Below are positions 36,949 to 45,576 of a stretch of DNA of 64,000 nt, piece by piece. This DNA is from Pseudomonas sp. ANT_H4. GTDB taxonomy: Bacteria; Pseudomonadota; Gammaproteobacteria; Pseudomonadales; Pseudomonadaceae. The notes below the pieces were generated by a model that saw only the letters and a list, made by a program, of their open reading frames with translations, was not told the DNA's origin and did no database searches. Location of the stretch: contig NZ_VOBG01000028.1 of the NCBI RefSeq assembly GCF_008369295.1, forward strand, positions 1-64,000. Reading direction: 5' to 3'. The translations under genes were made by a program, and so were the position numbers. Numbering within the stretch: position 1 is the stretch's first letter; every line of letters starts with the position of its first letter.

Positions 36949-37674
36949 ATGTCCCTACGCACCCTACTCACAGCCCTGCTCCTGACCACCAGCTTCTCGG
37001 TGATGGCCGCCACCGAAGTCGTGCCCCTGAGTAATCGCACCAGCGCCGACCTGCTGCCAGTGGCACAGAACTTTATCGGCAAGGACGGCACCGTCAGCGC
37101 CTATGGCAATCAATTGATTGTCAACGCCGAGCCAGACAAGATCCAGGGCTTGCGCGCCCTCCTCGCGCAACTGGACATACCGTCCAAGCGCCTGCTGATC
37201 ACCGTCGACACTAATGAAAACAATCAGCAAACCAACAACCAAGTCATTACCTACAGCACTGAAAGCCGCGACGGCGGCATCCAGCAGATCCAGGCCAGCG
37301 AAGGCGTGCCGGCGCTGATCCAGGTGGGCCAGAGCGTACCTCTCACCACAACCCAACCCGACACCTACGGCCGCCCGCAAAACCAGACCCAATATCGCAA
37401 CGTCACCCAGGGTTTCTACGTCACTGCCAGCGTCACCGGCGAAACCGTCCACCTGAGCATCAGTACCAATCGTGACCGCATGAGCCAGGAACGTCCCGAT
37501 GTAGTGAACGTACAAAGTACCGACACAACCGTCAGCGGCCGCCTGGGCGAATGGATCACCCTGGCCGGGATCAATCGTCAGACCCAGGCCGACAAACAGG
37601 GCGCAACCCGCACCTACTCGACTCAGGGCAGGGATGACCTGACCTTGCGGGTCAAAGTCGACACATTGAACTGA
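36949..37674 (+). CDS. Orphan short secretin-like exported protein
   Basis: This 241-residue protein has a Sec signal peptide (LRTLLTALLLTTSFSVMAA). A secretin N-domain-like segment follows (about 25-85: PLSNRTSADLLPVAQNFIG, LIVNAEPDKIQGLRALLAQL), then a beta-rich part resembling the first half of a secretin domain (VGQSVPL, GFYVTASVTGETVHLSIST, GEWITLAGIN). True secretins exceed 500 residues and sit in type II/III or pilus operons. This one is alone between the roxA-GNAT pair and aceA. It could be a periplasmic accessory or relic; the function is unknown. Confidence 0.75.
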   Translation: MSLRTLLTALLLTTSFSVMAATEVVPLSNRTSADLLPVAQNFIGKDGTVSAYGNQLIVNAEPDKIQGLRALLAQLDIPSKRLLITVDTNENNQQTNNQVITYSTESRDGGIQQIQASEGVPALIQVGQSVPLTTTQPDTYGRPQNQTQYRNVTQGFYVTASVTGETVHLSISTNRDRMSQERPDVVNVQSTDTTVSGRLGEWITLAGINRQTQADKQGATRTYSTQGRDDLTLRVKVDTLN

Positions 37675-37714
37675 AGCACCAAAAACTGACTGATTAGTCG
37701 TCTTAGACTAAAGA

Positions 37715-37740
37715 TGTAGTGCTTGAAAAAAAGCACTACA
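37715..37740. promoter_or_regulatory. Probable RccR-type operator upstream of aceA
   Basis: TGTAGTGCTTGAAAAA followed by AAGCACTACA: a perfect inverted repeat with a six-base loop. The outer halves TGTAGT and ACTACA, 14 bases apart, resemble the site of RccR, the KDPG-responsive RpiR-family regulator of glyoxylate-shunt genes including aceA in fluorescent pseudomonads. It ends six bases before the candidate -35. It could also end the upstream transcript, but no T run follows. Confidence 0.6.
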
Positions 37741-37746
37741 AAACAT

Positions 37747-37775
37747 TTGACGATCCAAAAAAGCATGGGCATGAT
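37747..37775 (+). promoter_or_regulatory. Candidate sigma-70 promoter for aceA
   Basis: TTGACG, a 17-base spacer, then CATGAT. The -35 matches five of six, the -10 four of six. It lies immediately downstream of the inverted-repeat operator. The start would be near 37782. Confidence 0.45.
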
Positions 37776-38156
37776 GGCCTCGCTCCCGCTAATCAGAGGC
37801 CCTGGCAAGGGCCTTCGGATCGCAGCTCTTAGCTACCCACTTGAGCCGATTCGTGTCTGTACCCGCCCACAAGGTGTGTTTGACGAGGTTGCGACTGGAA
37901 CGAAGTTGTCCCGAGGGACGGAAGCTAACCAGGTAACCCGGCAATACACTGATGGATCGTACAAGGGCCCACGATGCCCGAAGACAGTTCTCGGTTCGCC
38001 TCTACCTGCTCACTTCCCCCTTGAGCTCATCGTTCATCCCGTCGCAGTCCCCGCCAAGCCTAAGCCTCTGGTCAGCGAGCAGCCACGCCCACGCACTGAA
38101 TGCGCGGCTGGCAACAGGATTTTTCCACCCAGACCTATGCGACGAGGTTTATCTCC

Positions 38157-39482
38157 ATGGCACTGACACGCGAACAGCAAATTGCAGCCCTCGAAAAAGA
38201 TTGGGCTGAAAACCCACGCTGGAAAGGCGTGACACGCGCTTACTCCGCTGCTGACGTCGTCCGCCTGCGCGGCTCGGTTCAACCTGAGCACACCTTTGCA
38301 AGACTGGGCGCCGAGAAGCTGTGGAACCTGGTGACCCAGGGCGCCAAGCCGTCCTTCCGTCCCGATAAAGATTTCGTCAACTGCATGGGCGCCCTGACCG
38401 GCGGCCAGGCTGTGCAACAAGTCAAGGCCGGTATCCAGGCGATCTACCTGTCTGGCTGGCAAGTGGCTGCGGACAACAACTCCGCAGAATCCATGTACCC
38501 AGATCAGTCGCTGTACCCGGTGGACTCCGTGCCAACCGTGGTCAAGCGCATCAACAACTCGTTCCGCCGCGCCGACCAGATCCAGTGGAAAGCCGGTAAA
38601 GGCCCGGGCGATGAAGGCTACATCGACTACTTCGCGCCAATCGTGGCTGACGCCGAAGCCGGCTTCGGCGGCGTACTGAACGCCTACGAGCTGATGAAGA
38701 GCATGATCGAGGCAGGCGCTGCCGGCGTTCACTTCGAAGACCAACTAGCTTCCGTGAAGAAATGCGGCCACATGGGCGGCAAGGTACTGGTTCCTACCCA
38801 GGAAGCCGTACAGAAGCTGACCGCTGCCCGTCTGGCGGCTGACGTTGCCGGTACACCGACCATCATCCTGGCCCGTACCGACGCCAACGCAGCAGACCTG
38901 CTGACTTCGGATTGCGACCCGTACGACCTGCCATTCGTGACTGGCGAACGCACCCAGGAAGGCTTCTACAAAGTACGCGCCGGCCTTGACCAGGCTATCG
39001 CTCGCGGCCTGGCCTACGCACCGTACGCCGACCTGATCTGGTGCGAAACCGCCAAGCCAGATCTGGACGAAGCTCGTCGCTTTGCTGAAGCGATCAAGAA
39101 GGAATACCCGGACCAACTGCTGTCCTACAACTGCTCGCCTTCCTTCAACTGGAAGAAAAACCTGGACGACGCGACCATCGCCAAGTTCCAGCGCGAACTG
39201 TCCGCCATGGGCTACAAGCACCAGTTCATCACCCTGGCCGGCATTCACAACATGTGGCACAGCATGTTCAACCTGGCGCACGACTACGCCCGCAACGACA
39301 TGACTGCCTACGTGAAACTGCAGGAGCAGGAATTCGCTGATGCCTCCAAGGGTTACACCTTCGTGGCGCACCAGCAGGAAGTGGGCACTGGCTACTTCGA
39401 CGACATGACCACCGTAATTCAGGGCGGCTCCTCGTCCGTAACCGCGCTGACCGGCTCGACCGAAGAAGAACAGTTCCACTGA
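38157..39482 (+). CDS. aceA: Isocitrate lyase
   Basis: This 441-residue glyoxylate-shunt enzyme splits isocitrate into glyoxylate and succinate. The catalytic loop KKCGHMGGKVLVPTQEA holds the active-site Cys. Other family blocks are YLSGWQVAADNNSAESMYPD, FIDYFAPIVADAEAGFGG (the F reads Y here) and SYNCSPSFNWKK. Start ATG 38157 after GAGG; the frame to 38100 is an extension without a ribosome site. It competes with Icd/Idh for isocitrate. Confidence 0.98.
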   Translation: MALTREQQIAALEKDWAENPRWKGVTRAYSAADVVRLRGSVQPEHTFARLGAEKLWNLVTQGAKPSFRPDKDFVNCMGALTGGQAVQQVKAGIQAIYLSGWQVAADNNSAESMYPDQSLYPVDSVPTVVKRINNSFRRADQIQWKAGKGPGDEGYIDYFAPIVADAEAGFGGVLNAYELMKSMIEAGAAGVHFEDQLASVKKCGHMGGKVLVPTQEAVQKLTAARLAADVAGTPTIILARTDANAADLLTSDCDPYDLPFVTGERTQEGFYKVRAGLDQAIARGLAYAPYADLIWCETAKPDLDEARRFAEAIKKEYPDQLLSYNCSPSFNWKKNLDDATIAKFQRELSAMGYKHQFITLAGIHNMWHSMFNLAHDYARNDMTAYVKLQEQEFADASKGYTFVAHQQEVGTGYFDDMTTVIQGGSSSVTALTGSTEEEQFH

Positions 39483-39545
39483 GTAACCTGAGTACACGGC
39501 CATTGCGGACCCGATAAAAAGCTAACCGCAGTGCCGCACGATCTG

Positions 39546-39576
39546 ACGCCCCGACTGGTTCGGGGCGTTTTTTTTG
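39546..39576 (+). terminator. Terminator after aceA
   Basis: ACGCCCCGACTGGTTCGGGGCGTTTTTTTT: a strong stem with eight T residues. Confidence 0.92.
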
Positions 39577-39699
39577 CCTGCGAAGATCTCCCTGGCACAC
39601 CGAAGATCAAATGTGTGGCTTGCCTCATAGGTGCATGGGTATCTACGCATCTTTGCCGGCAGGGTTTTGGGGTTGCGGGCTGGGCTGGGTATATATCCG

Positions 39700-39960
39700 T
39701 TATTTTGGTCAGGGCGGATTAGGGTTACGTCCTTACGACGTGTCACTTTGAAAAGCCCAAAGTAGCCAAAGGCTCTTGCCCCACCACTTGGTGCCTCGCT
39801 TAGGCTCGGCATACCCTCTCTGCGGCATTGCTCCGTGGGCCGCCGCGATGGGCAATCCCTGGCCCAGCGCGGCTAAACCGGCGTCCTGCCGGTTTACCCA
39901 CGGATCAATGCCTGCGTTCAGCCATCGTGGTTAACGGGGCGCCTTAGATCAAAAGCAAAA
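39700..39960 (-). repeat. Dispersed Pseudomonas intergenic repeat (about 230-260 bases)
   Basis: On the minus strand it begins GATCTAAGGCGCCCCGTTAA and runs through GGTAAACCGGCAGGACGCC, GGCCCACGGAGCAATGCCG and GGCAAGAGCCTTTGGCTAC, to a final GCTTTTCAAAGTGACACG. I recognise this as a sequence found in many copies between genes in fluorescens-group genomes. It has internal inverted repeats (ACCGGCAGGACGCCGGT) and no convincing protein. The exact ends are approximate, and the family name is not recalled. Confidence 0.6.
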
Positions 39961-40034
39961 GCACGGCGGCCTGGTAGCCGACCTGAGTGGTGAAAAGCAA
40001 AAGCGGATGGGCGCTAGCTGATGTGTAAATTCCC

Positions 40035-40070
40035 TGTGGCGAGCGGGCTTGCCCGCGCTGGGCTGCGCAG
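40035..40070 (+). repeat. REP element
   Basis: TGTGGCGAGCGGGCTTGCCC followed by GCGCTGGGCTGCGCAG: the standard fluorescens-group REP core GAGCGGGCTTGCCCGCG. Confidence 0.8.
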
Positions 40071-40356
40071 TAGCCCCAGTAAGATCACTGCGGTCTTTCT
40101 GATAAATCACAGTGGCCGGCCAGGGAGTGCTCCGCGCTCCAACGCGGCGGTTCGGTGATCCGACAAGCCCACTCGGCACAACAAGCCCGACTCTCACTGG
40201 AAATGCGCCCAGCGCCAGAATTTTCGCAGAACATTGATCCAGAGCGGTATTCGCTTCGGAAGATTCGGTTAAAAGATCCCCTTTACCAACTTGGGCCAAA
40301 CGGGCAAGTAACAACAACTTCTCCCGTAACACACCCAACACCCGTTTAAAATCCGC

Positions 40357-40375
40357 TCAAACAATAGTCATTATC
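40357..40375. promoter_or_regulatory. Fur-box-like site upstream of nuo
   Basis: TCAAACAATAGTCATTATC matches the 19-base Fur consensus GATAATGATAATCATTATC at 13 positions, with the right half perfect. It lies 259 bases before nuoA. The match was scored by eye. Confidence 0.3.
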
Positions 40376-40633
40376 ATTTGGAGGGCAGAAACTTCATTAC
40401 TCGTTAAACAAAACATAATTGATGAAAATCAAGCTAATGCCCGTAGCGTATGGGCTGCAGCCCCACAAAGGTGCACTATGTCCTTATTCCATCGAATAAA
40501 TTCGCTCTCGGAATTTTACTTGCCCGGTGTTTAGCCATAAAATCACCGCGATTGATTGCTCTGCGACATATCGTCACTGCTTTATTTCTTTATCAAGCTC
40601 AGAGACCCTTGCTCTCTGTTAAGGATTACCAGC

Positions 40634-41047
40634 ATGCCCGAAGCGACAGGACTCATGGCCCACAACTGGGGCTTTGCCATTTTCCTTTTGGGTGTCGTCG
40701 GCCTTTGCGCCTTCATGCTCGGTGTATCCAGCCTCCTGGGGTCAAAAGCCTGGGGTCGCAGCAAAAACGAACCGTTCGAGTCCGGCATGCTACCTACAGG
40801 TGGCGCCCGCTTGCGGTTCTCAGCCAAATTCTATCTGGTCGCGATGCTCTTCGTGATCTTCGATATCGAAGCCCTTTTTCTCTTTGCCTGGTCTGTGTCC
40901 GTCCGCGAAAGTGGCTGGACCGGATTCGTCGAAGCTCTCGTTTTCATAGCAATTCTGTTGGCAGGCCTTGTCTACCTATTTCGAGTGGGCGCCCTTGACT
41001 GGGCTCCGGAAGCTCGTCGCAAGCGGCAAGCGAAGCTGAAACAATGA
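40634..41047 (+). CDS. nuoA: NADH-quinone oxidoreductase subunit A
   Basis: This 137-residue membrane subunit of complex I has three TM helices. The conserved cytoplasmic loop KNEPFESGMLPTGGARLRFS and the Asp/Glu of helix 2 (FDIEALFLFAW) line the quinone-site junction. Start ATG 40634 after AAGGA; the frame to 40556 is an upstream extension. It is first gene of the 13-gene operon. Confidence 0.97.
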   Translation: MPEATGLMAHNWGFAIFLLGVVGLCAFMLGVSSLLGSKAWGRSKNEPFESGMLPTGGARLRFSAKFYLVAMLFVIFDIEALFLFAWSVSVRESGWTGFVEALVFIAILLAGLVYLFRVGALDWAPEARRKRQAKLKQ

Positions 41048-41057
41048 GGCTTTGGCG

Positions 41058-41732
41058 ATGCAATACAATCTCACCAGGATCAACCCGGATGCTCCTAACG
41101 AGCAGTACCCCATCGGCGAGCGGGAAACCGTTTCCGATCCGTTAGAAGACCAAGTCCACAAAAACATCTACATGGGCAAGCTGGAAGACGTGCTGAACGG
41201 CGCGGTCAACTGGGGGCGTAAAAACTCCCTGTGGCCGTACAACTTCGGCCTTTCCTGCTGCTACGTGGAAATGACCACCGCCTTCACGGCGCCCCACGAC
41301 ATCGCGCGCTTTGGCGCCGAAGTTATCCGGGCATCGCCGCGCCAGGCGGATTTCATGGTTATCGCCGGTACCTGCTTTATCAAGATGGCGCCGATCATTC
41401 AGCGTCTCTACGAGCAAATGCTCGAACCAAAGTGGGTTATCTCCATGGGTTCGTGCGCCAACTCCGGTGGCATGTACGACATCTACTCCGTTGTTCAGGG
41501 GGTGGACAAGTTCCTGCCCGTGGACGTCTACGTGCCTGGCTGCCCGCCCCGCCCTGAAGCATTTCTGCAAGGCTTGATGCTGTTGCAGGAATCGATTGGC
41601 AAGGAGCGTCGCCCACTTTCCTGGGTTGTCGGAGATCAAGGCGTATACCGCGCCGAGATGCCGTCACAAAAGGAACAGCGCCGCGAACAGCGTATTCAGG
41701 TCACCAACCTGCGCAGCCCCGACGAAGTCTGA
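41058..41732 (+). CDS. nuoB: NADH-quinone oxidoreductase subunit B
   Basis: This 224-residue peripheral subunit carries cluster N2, the last Fe-S centre before quinone. Ligand Cys residues are the tandem pair in FGLSCCYVEMT, then MGSCANSGG and VPGCPPRPE. I chose the ATG at 41058 with GAGG 8 bases upstream, over the TTG at 41052. It lies 10 bases after nuoA. Confidence 0.98.
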   Translation: MQYNLTRINPDAPNEQYPIGERETVSDPLEDQVHKNIYMGKLEDVLNGAVNWGRKNSLWPYNFGLSCCYVEMTTAFTAPHDIARFGAEVIRASPRQADFMVIAGTCFIKMAPIIQRLYEQMLEPKWVISMGSCANSGGMYDIYSVVQGVDKFLPVDVYVPGCPPRPEAFLQGLMLLQESIGKERRPLSWVVGDQGVYRAEMPSQKEQRREQRIQVTNLRSPDEV

Positions 41733-41804
41733 TCCAGAGCCGCTTCTTTTATAGAACGAAAACCTGGCTTCATTCTTTACGTTGACCGAAAGCGATAAAA
41801 AACC

Positions 41805-43589
41805 ATGACTACAGGCAGTGCTCTGTACATCCCGCCTTACAAGGCAGACGACCAGGATGTGGTCGTCGAACTCAATAACCGTTTTGGCCCTGACGCCTTC
41901 ACCGCCCAGGCCACGCGTACTGGTATGCCGGTGCTGTGGGTGGCGCGTGCCAAGCTTGTCGAAGTCCTGAGCTTCCTGCGCAACCTGCCCAAGCCGTACG
42001 TCATGCTCTATGACCTGCATGGCGTGGACGAACGCCTGCGTACCAAGCGCCAGGGGCTGCCGAGCGGCGCCGACTTCACCGTGTTCTATCACCTGATGTC
42101 GCTGGAACGTAACAGCGACGTGATGATCAAGGTTGCCCTCTCCGAGAGCGACTTGAGCATTCCGACCGTGACCGGTATCTGGCCAAACGCCAACTGGTAC
42201 GAGCGTGAAGTGTGGGACATGTTCGGCATCGATTTCCCCGGCCACCCGCACCTGTCGCGCATCATGATGCCGCCGACCTGGGAAGGTCACCCGCTGCGCA
42301 AGGACTTCCCTGCCCGCGCCACTGAATTCGATCCGTACAGCCTGACCCTGGCCAAGCAGCAGCTTGAAGAAGAAGCCGCGCGCTTCCGTCCGGAAGACTG
42401 GGGCATGAAACGCTCCGGCACCAACGAGGACTACATGTTCCTCAACCTGGGCCCGAACCACCCTTCGGCTCACGGTGCCTTCCGCATCATCCTGCAACTG
42501 GACGGCGAAGAAATCGTCGACTGCGTGCCGGACGTTGGCTACCACCACCGTGGTGCCGAGAAGATGGCCGAGCGCCAGTCCTGGCACAGCTTCATCCCGT
42601 ACACCGACCGTATCGATTACCTCGGCGGTGTGATGAACAACCTGCCGTACGTGCTCGCGGTCGAGAAGCTGGCCGGCATCAAGGTGCCGGACAAAGTCGA
42701 CACCATCCGCATCATGATGGCCGAGTTTTTCCGGATCACCAGCCACCTGCTGTTCCTGGGTACCTATATCCAGGACGTTGGTGCGATGACGCCGGTGTTC
42801 TTCACCTTCACCGACCGCCAGAAGGCTTACACGGTGATCGAAGCTATCACCGGTTTCCGTCTGCACCCGGCCTGGTACCGCATCGGCGGCGTTGCGCATG
42901 ACCTGCCGCGCGGCTGGGAAAAACTGGTGAAAGACTTCGTCGAGTGGCTACCAAAACGCCTCGATGAGTACCAGAAAGCCGCCCTGGACAACAGTATCCT
43001 CAAGGGTCGGACCATCGGCGTCGCTGCCTATAACACCAAAGAGGCCCTGGAATGGGGCGTCACGGGTGCCGGCCTGCGTTCCACCGGTTGTGATTTCGAT
43101 CTGCGTAAAGCACGCCCGTACTCCGGCTACGAGAACTTCGAGTTCGAAGTCCCGCTGGCGGCCAATGGCGATGCCTACGACCGTTGCATCGTGCGCGTCG
43201 AAGAGATGCGCCAGAGCATCAAAATCATCGACCAGTGCATGCGCAACATGCCGGAAGGCCCGTACAAGGCGGATCACCCGCTAACCACGCCGCCGCCTAA
43301 AGAGCGCACCCTGCAGCACATCGAAACCCTGATCACGCACTTCCTGCAAGTCTCGTGGGGCCCGGTAATGCCGGCCAACGAGTCCTTCCAGATGATTGAA
43401 GCGACCAAGGGTATCAACAGTTATTACCTGACGAGCGATGGCGGCACCATGAGCTACCGCACCCGGATTCGCACCCCAAGCTTCCCGCACCTGCAGCAGA
43501 TCCCTTCGGTGATCAAAGGCAGCATGGTCTCGGACTTGATTGCGTACCTGGGTAGTATCGATTTCGTTATGGCCGACGTGGACCGCTAA
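41805..43589 (+). CDS. nuoC: NADH-quinone oxidoreductase fused subunit C/D
   Basis: This 594-residue natural fusion is typical of gammaproteobacteria. NuoC (about 1-190) contains NWYEREVWDMFGIDFPGHPH and RKDFP. NuoD (about 210-594) contains NLGPNHPSAHGAFRIILQLD, the quinone-site HPSAHG motif, and the C-terminal GSIDFVMADVDR. NuoD derives from the large subunit of NiFe hydrogenases. The nuoB-nuoCD gap is 72 bases. Confidence 0.98.
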   Translation: MTTGSALYIPPYKADDQDVVVELNNRFGPDAFTAQATRTGMPVLWVARAKLVEVLSFLRNLPKPYVMLYDLHGVDERLRTKRQGLPSGADFTVFYHLMSLERNSDVMIKVALSESDLSIPTVTGIWPNANWYEREVWDMFGIDFPGHPHLSRIMMPPTWEGHPLRKDFPARATEFDPYSLTLAKQQLEEEAARFRPEDWGMKRSGTNEDYMFLNLGPNHPSAHGAFRIILQLDGEEIVDCVPDVGYHHRGAEKMAERQSWHSFIPYTDRIDYLGGVMNNLPYVLAVEKLAGIKVPDKVDTIRIMMAEFFRITSHLLFLGTYIQDVGAMTPVFFTFTDRQKAYTVIEAITGFRLHPAWYRIGGVAHDLPRGWEKLVKDFVEWLPKRLDEYQKAALDNSILKGRTIGVAAYNTKEALEWGVTGAGLRSTGCDFDLRKARPYSGYENFEFEVPLAANGDAYDRCIVRVEEMRQSIKIIDQCMRNMPEGPYKADHPLTTPPPKERTLQHIETLITHFLQVSWGPVMPANESFQMIEATKGINSYYLTSDGGTMSYRTRIRTPSFPHLQQIPSVIKGSMVSDLIAYLGSIDFVMADVDR

Positions 43590-43591
43590 GC

Positions 43592-44089
43592 ATGAACAGC
43601 ACGCTTATCCAGACAGACCGTTTTACCTTGAGTGAAACCGAACGCTCGGCCATTGAGCACGAGCTGCATCACTACGAAGACCCGCGCGCGGCGTCGATCG
43701 AAGCCTTGAAGATCGTCCAGAAGGAACGTGGCTGGGTGCCAGACGGTGCCATCTACGCCATCGGCGAGATACTCGGCATCCCCGCCAGCGACGTTGAAGG
43801 CGTGGCTACGTTCTACAGCCAGATCTTCCGCCAACCGGTGGGCCGCCACATCATTCGCGTGTGCGACAGCATGGTCTGCTATATCGGCGGCCACGAGTCC
43901 GTGGTCGGCGCAATCCAGAGCAAGCTGGGCATCGGCCTGGGCGAGACCACCGCTGACGGCCGGTTTACCCTGCTGCCGGTGTGCTGCCTGGGCAACTGCG
44001 ACAAGGCGCCGGCGTTGATGATCGACGACGACACATTCGGTGACGTGCAAACTGCTGGCGTCGCCCAATTGCTCGAGGGCTACCCATGA
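43592..44089 (+). CDS. nuoE: NADH-quinone oxidoreductase subunit E
   Basis: This 165-residue thioredoxin-fold subunit binds [2Fe-2S] cluster N1a via C-x4-C (VCDSMVCYIGG) and C-x3-C (CCLGNCDKAPAL). It starts two bases after the nuoCD stop and overlaps nuoF by four bases. Confidence 0.97.
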   Translation: MNSTLIQTDRFTLSETERSAIEHELHHYEDPRAASIEALKIVQKERGWVPDGAIYAIGEILGIPASDVEGVATFYSQIFRQPVGRHIIRVCDSMVCYIGGHESVVGAIQSKLGIGLGETTADGRFTLLPVCCLGNCDKAPALMIDDDTFGDVQTAGVAQLLEGYP

Positions 44090-45441
44090 CCCTGACTTCC
44101 TTCGGTCCTGCCAACCGCATCAAGCGTTCGGCCGAGACTCACCCGCTGACCTGGCGCCTGCGTGACGATGGCGAAGCCGTTTGGCTCGACGAGTACCAGG
44201 CCAAGAACGGTTACGCTGCCGCGCGCAAAGCCTTTGCCGACATGGCCCAGGACGACATCGTCCAGACCGTGAAAGACGCAGGCCTGAAAGGCCGCGGCGG
44301 TGCAGGCTTCCCCACGGGCGTGAAGTGGGGCCTGATGCCCAAGGACGAATCCATCAACATCCGCTACCTGCTGTGCAACGCGGATGAAATGGAGCCCAAC
44401 ACCTGGAAAGACCGCATGCTGATGGAGCAACTGCCCCATCTGCTGATCGAAGGCATGCTGATCAGTGCCCGAGCGCTGAAAACCTACCGTGGCTACATCT
44501 TTCTGCGTGGCGAATACACCACCGCCGCCAAGCACTTGAACCGTGCAGTGGAAGAAGCCAAGGCAGCCGGCCTTTTGGGCAAGAACATCCTGGGCAGCGG
44601 TTTTGATTTCGAGCTGATCGTCCACACCGGCGCAGGGCGTTACATCTGCGGTGAAGAAACCGCACTGATCAACTCCCTCGAAGGCCGCCGCGCCAACCCG
44701 CGCTCCAAGCCGCCCTTCCCTGCCGCCGTCGGTGTGTGGGGCAAGCCGACTTGCGTAAACAACGTTGAAACCCTCTGCAACGTGCCGGCGATCATTGCCG
44801 ACGGCGTGGACTGGTACAAATCGTTGGCCCGCGAAGGCAGTGAAGACATGGGCACCAAGCTCATGGGCTTCTCCGGCAAGGTCAAGAACCCTGGCTTGTG
44901 GGAGTTGCCATTCGGCATCACCGGTCGCGAGTTGTTCGAAGACTACGCCGGCGGCATGCGCGACGGTTACACCCTCAAGGCCTGGCAGCCAGGCGGCGCC
45001 GGTACCGGCTTCCTGTTGCCCGAGCACCTGGACGCACAAATGTATGCCGGCGGCATCGCCAAGGTGGGCACCCGCATGGGTACCGGCCTGGCCATGGCGG
45101 TGGACGACAGCGTCAACATGGTCTCCTTGCTGCGCAACATGGAGCAGTTCTTCTCCCGCGAATCCTGCGGCTTCTGCACGCCTTGCCGCGATGGTTTGCC
45201 ATGGAGCGTCAAGCTCTTGATGGCCATCGAGAAAGGCGAAGGTCAGCCCGGTGACATCGAGACCCTGTTGGGTCTGGTCGGCTTCCTCGGCCCTGGCAAG
45301 ACCTTCTGTGCTCACGCACCGGGCGCCGTGGAGCCATTGGGCAGCGCAATCAAATACTTCCGTTCGGAGTTCGAAGCCGGCATCGCGCCCACCAGCGCCG
45401 CCGTCCCGCCTCTGGCGAGGCCGATCGTAGTCGGCGCGTAA
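44086..45441 (+). CDS. nuoF: NADH-quinone oxidoreductase subunit F
   Basis: This 451-residue NADH-oxidising subunit has the FMN/NADH site GLKGRGGAGFPTGVKWG and cluster N3 in ESCGFCTPCRDGLPW plus a distal Cys (KTFCAHAPGAVEP). NuoE, F and G form the NADH dehydrogenase module. A 135-base spacer separates it from nuoG, the largest gap in the operon. Confidence 0.98.
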   Translation: MTLTSFGPANRIKRSAETHPLTWRLRDDGEAVWLDEYQAKNGYAAARKAFADMAQDDIVQTVKDAGLKGRGGAGFPTGVKWGLMPKDESINIRYLLCNADEMEPNTWKDRMLMEQLPHLLIEGMLISARALKTYRGYIFLRGEYTTAAKHLNRAVEEAKAAGLLGKNILGSGFDFELIVHTGAGRYICGEETALINSLEGRRANPRSKPPFPAAVGVWGKPTCVNNVETLCNVPAIIADGVDWYKSLAREGSEDMGTKLMGFSGKVKNPGLWELPFGITGRELFEDYAGGMRDGYTLKAWQPGGAGTGFLLPEHLDAQMYAGGIAKVGTRMGTGLAMAVDDSVNMVSLLRNMEQFFSRESCGFCTPCRDGLPWSVKLLMAIEKGEGQPGDIETLLGLVGFLGPGKTFCAHAPGAVEPLGSAIKYFRSEFEAGIAPTSAAVPPLARPIVVGA

Positions 45442-45576
45442 CGCTTAACAAGGCGAAAGGTCCGTGCCCTTCGCTTTCTCATGTGATGACGCCTTTAAGG
45501 CTGTGTTGATTCACATGAATAACAAGATTCCATTAGCCACGCCCGCTGACACCGGGCCAACGAAGAACTTTGAACC

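Larger units (their letters stand above)
37675..38156. other. 482-base aceA control region
   Basis: No gene is supported here. The stretch holds a perfect 10-bp inverted repeat (37715-37740), a candidate promoter just after it (37747-37775), and about 375 bases of leader that include a GGCCCT/AGGGCC hairpin (37798-37813). Confidence 0.55.
39483..40633. other. 1.15-kb non-coding region between aceA and nuo
   Basis: From left to right: the aceA terminator, a dispersed repeat block (about 39700-39960), a REP (40035-40070), featureless DNA (40100-40350), a Fur-box-like site (40357-40375) and the nuo leader. Frames seen here (such as 40450-40998, which runs into nuoA) do not have protein-like composition or ribosome sites. 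Confidence 0.6.

Noticed and set aside
40450..40998. 182-residue frame overlapping nuoA
   Set aside because: It is out of frame with nuoA, which is certain; no ribosome site.
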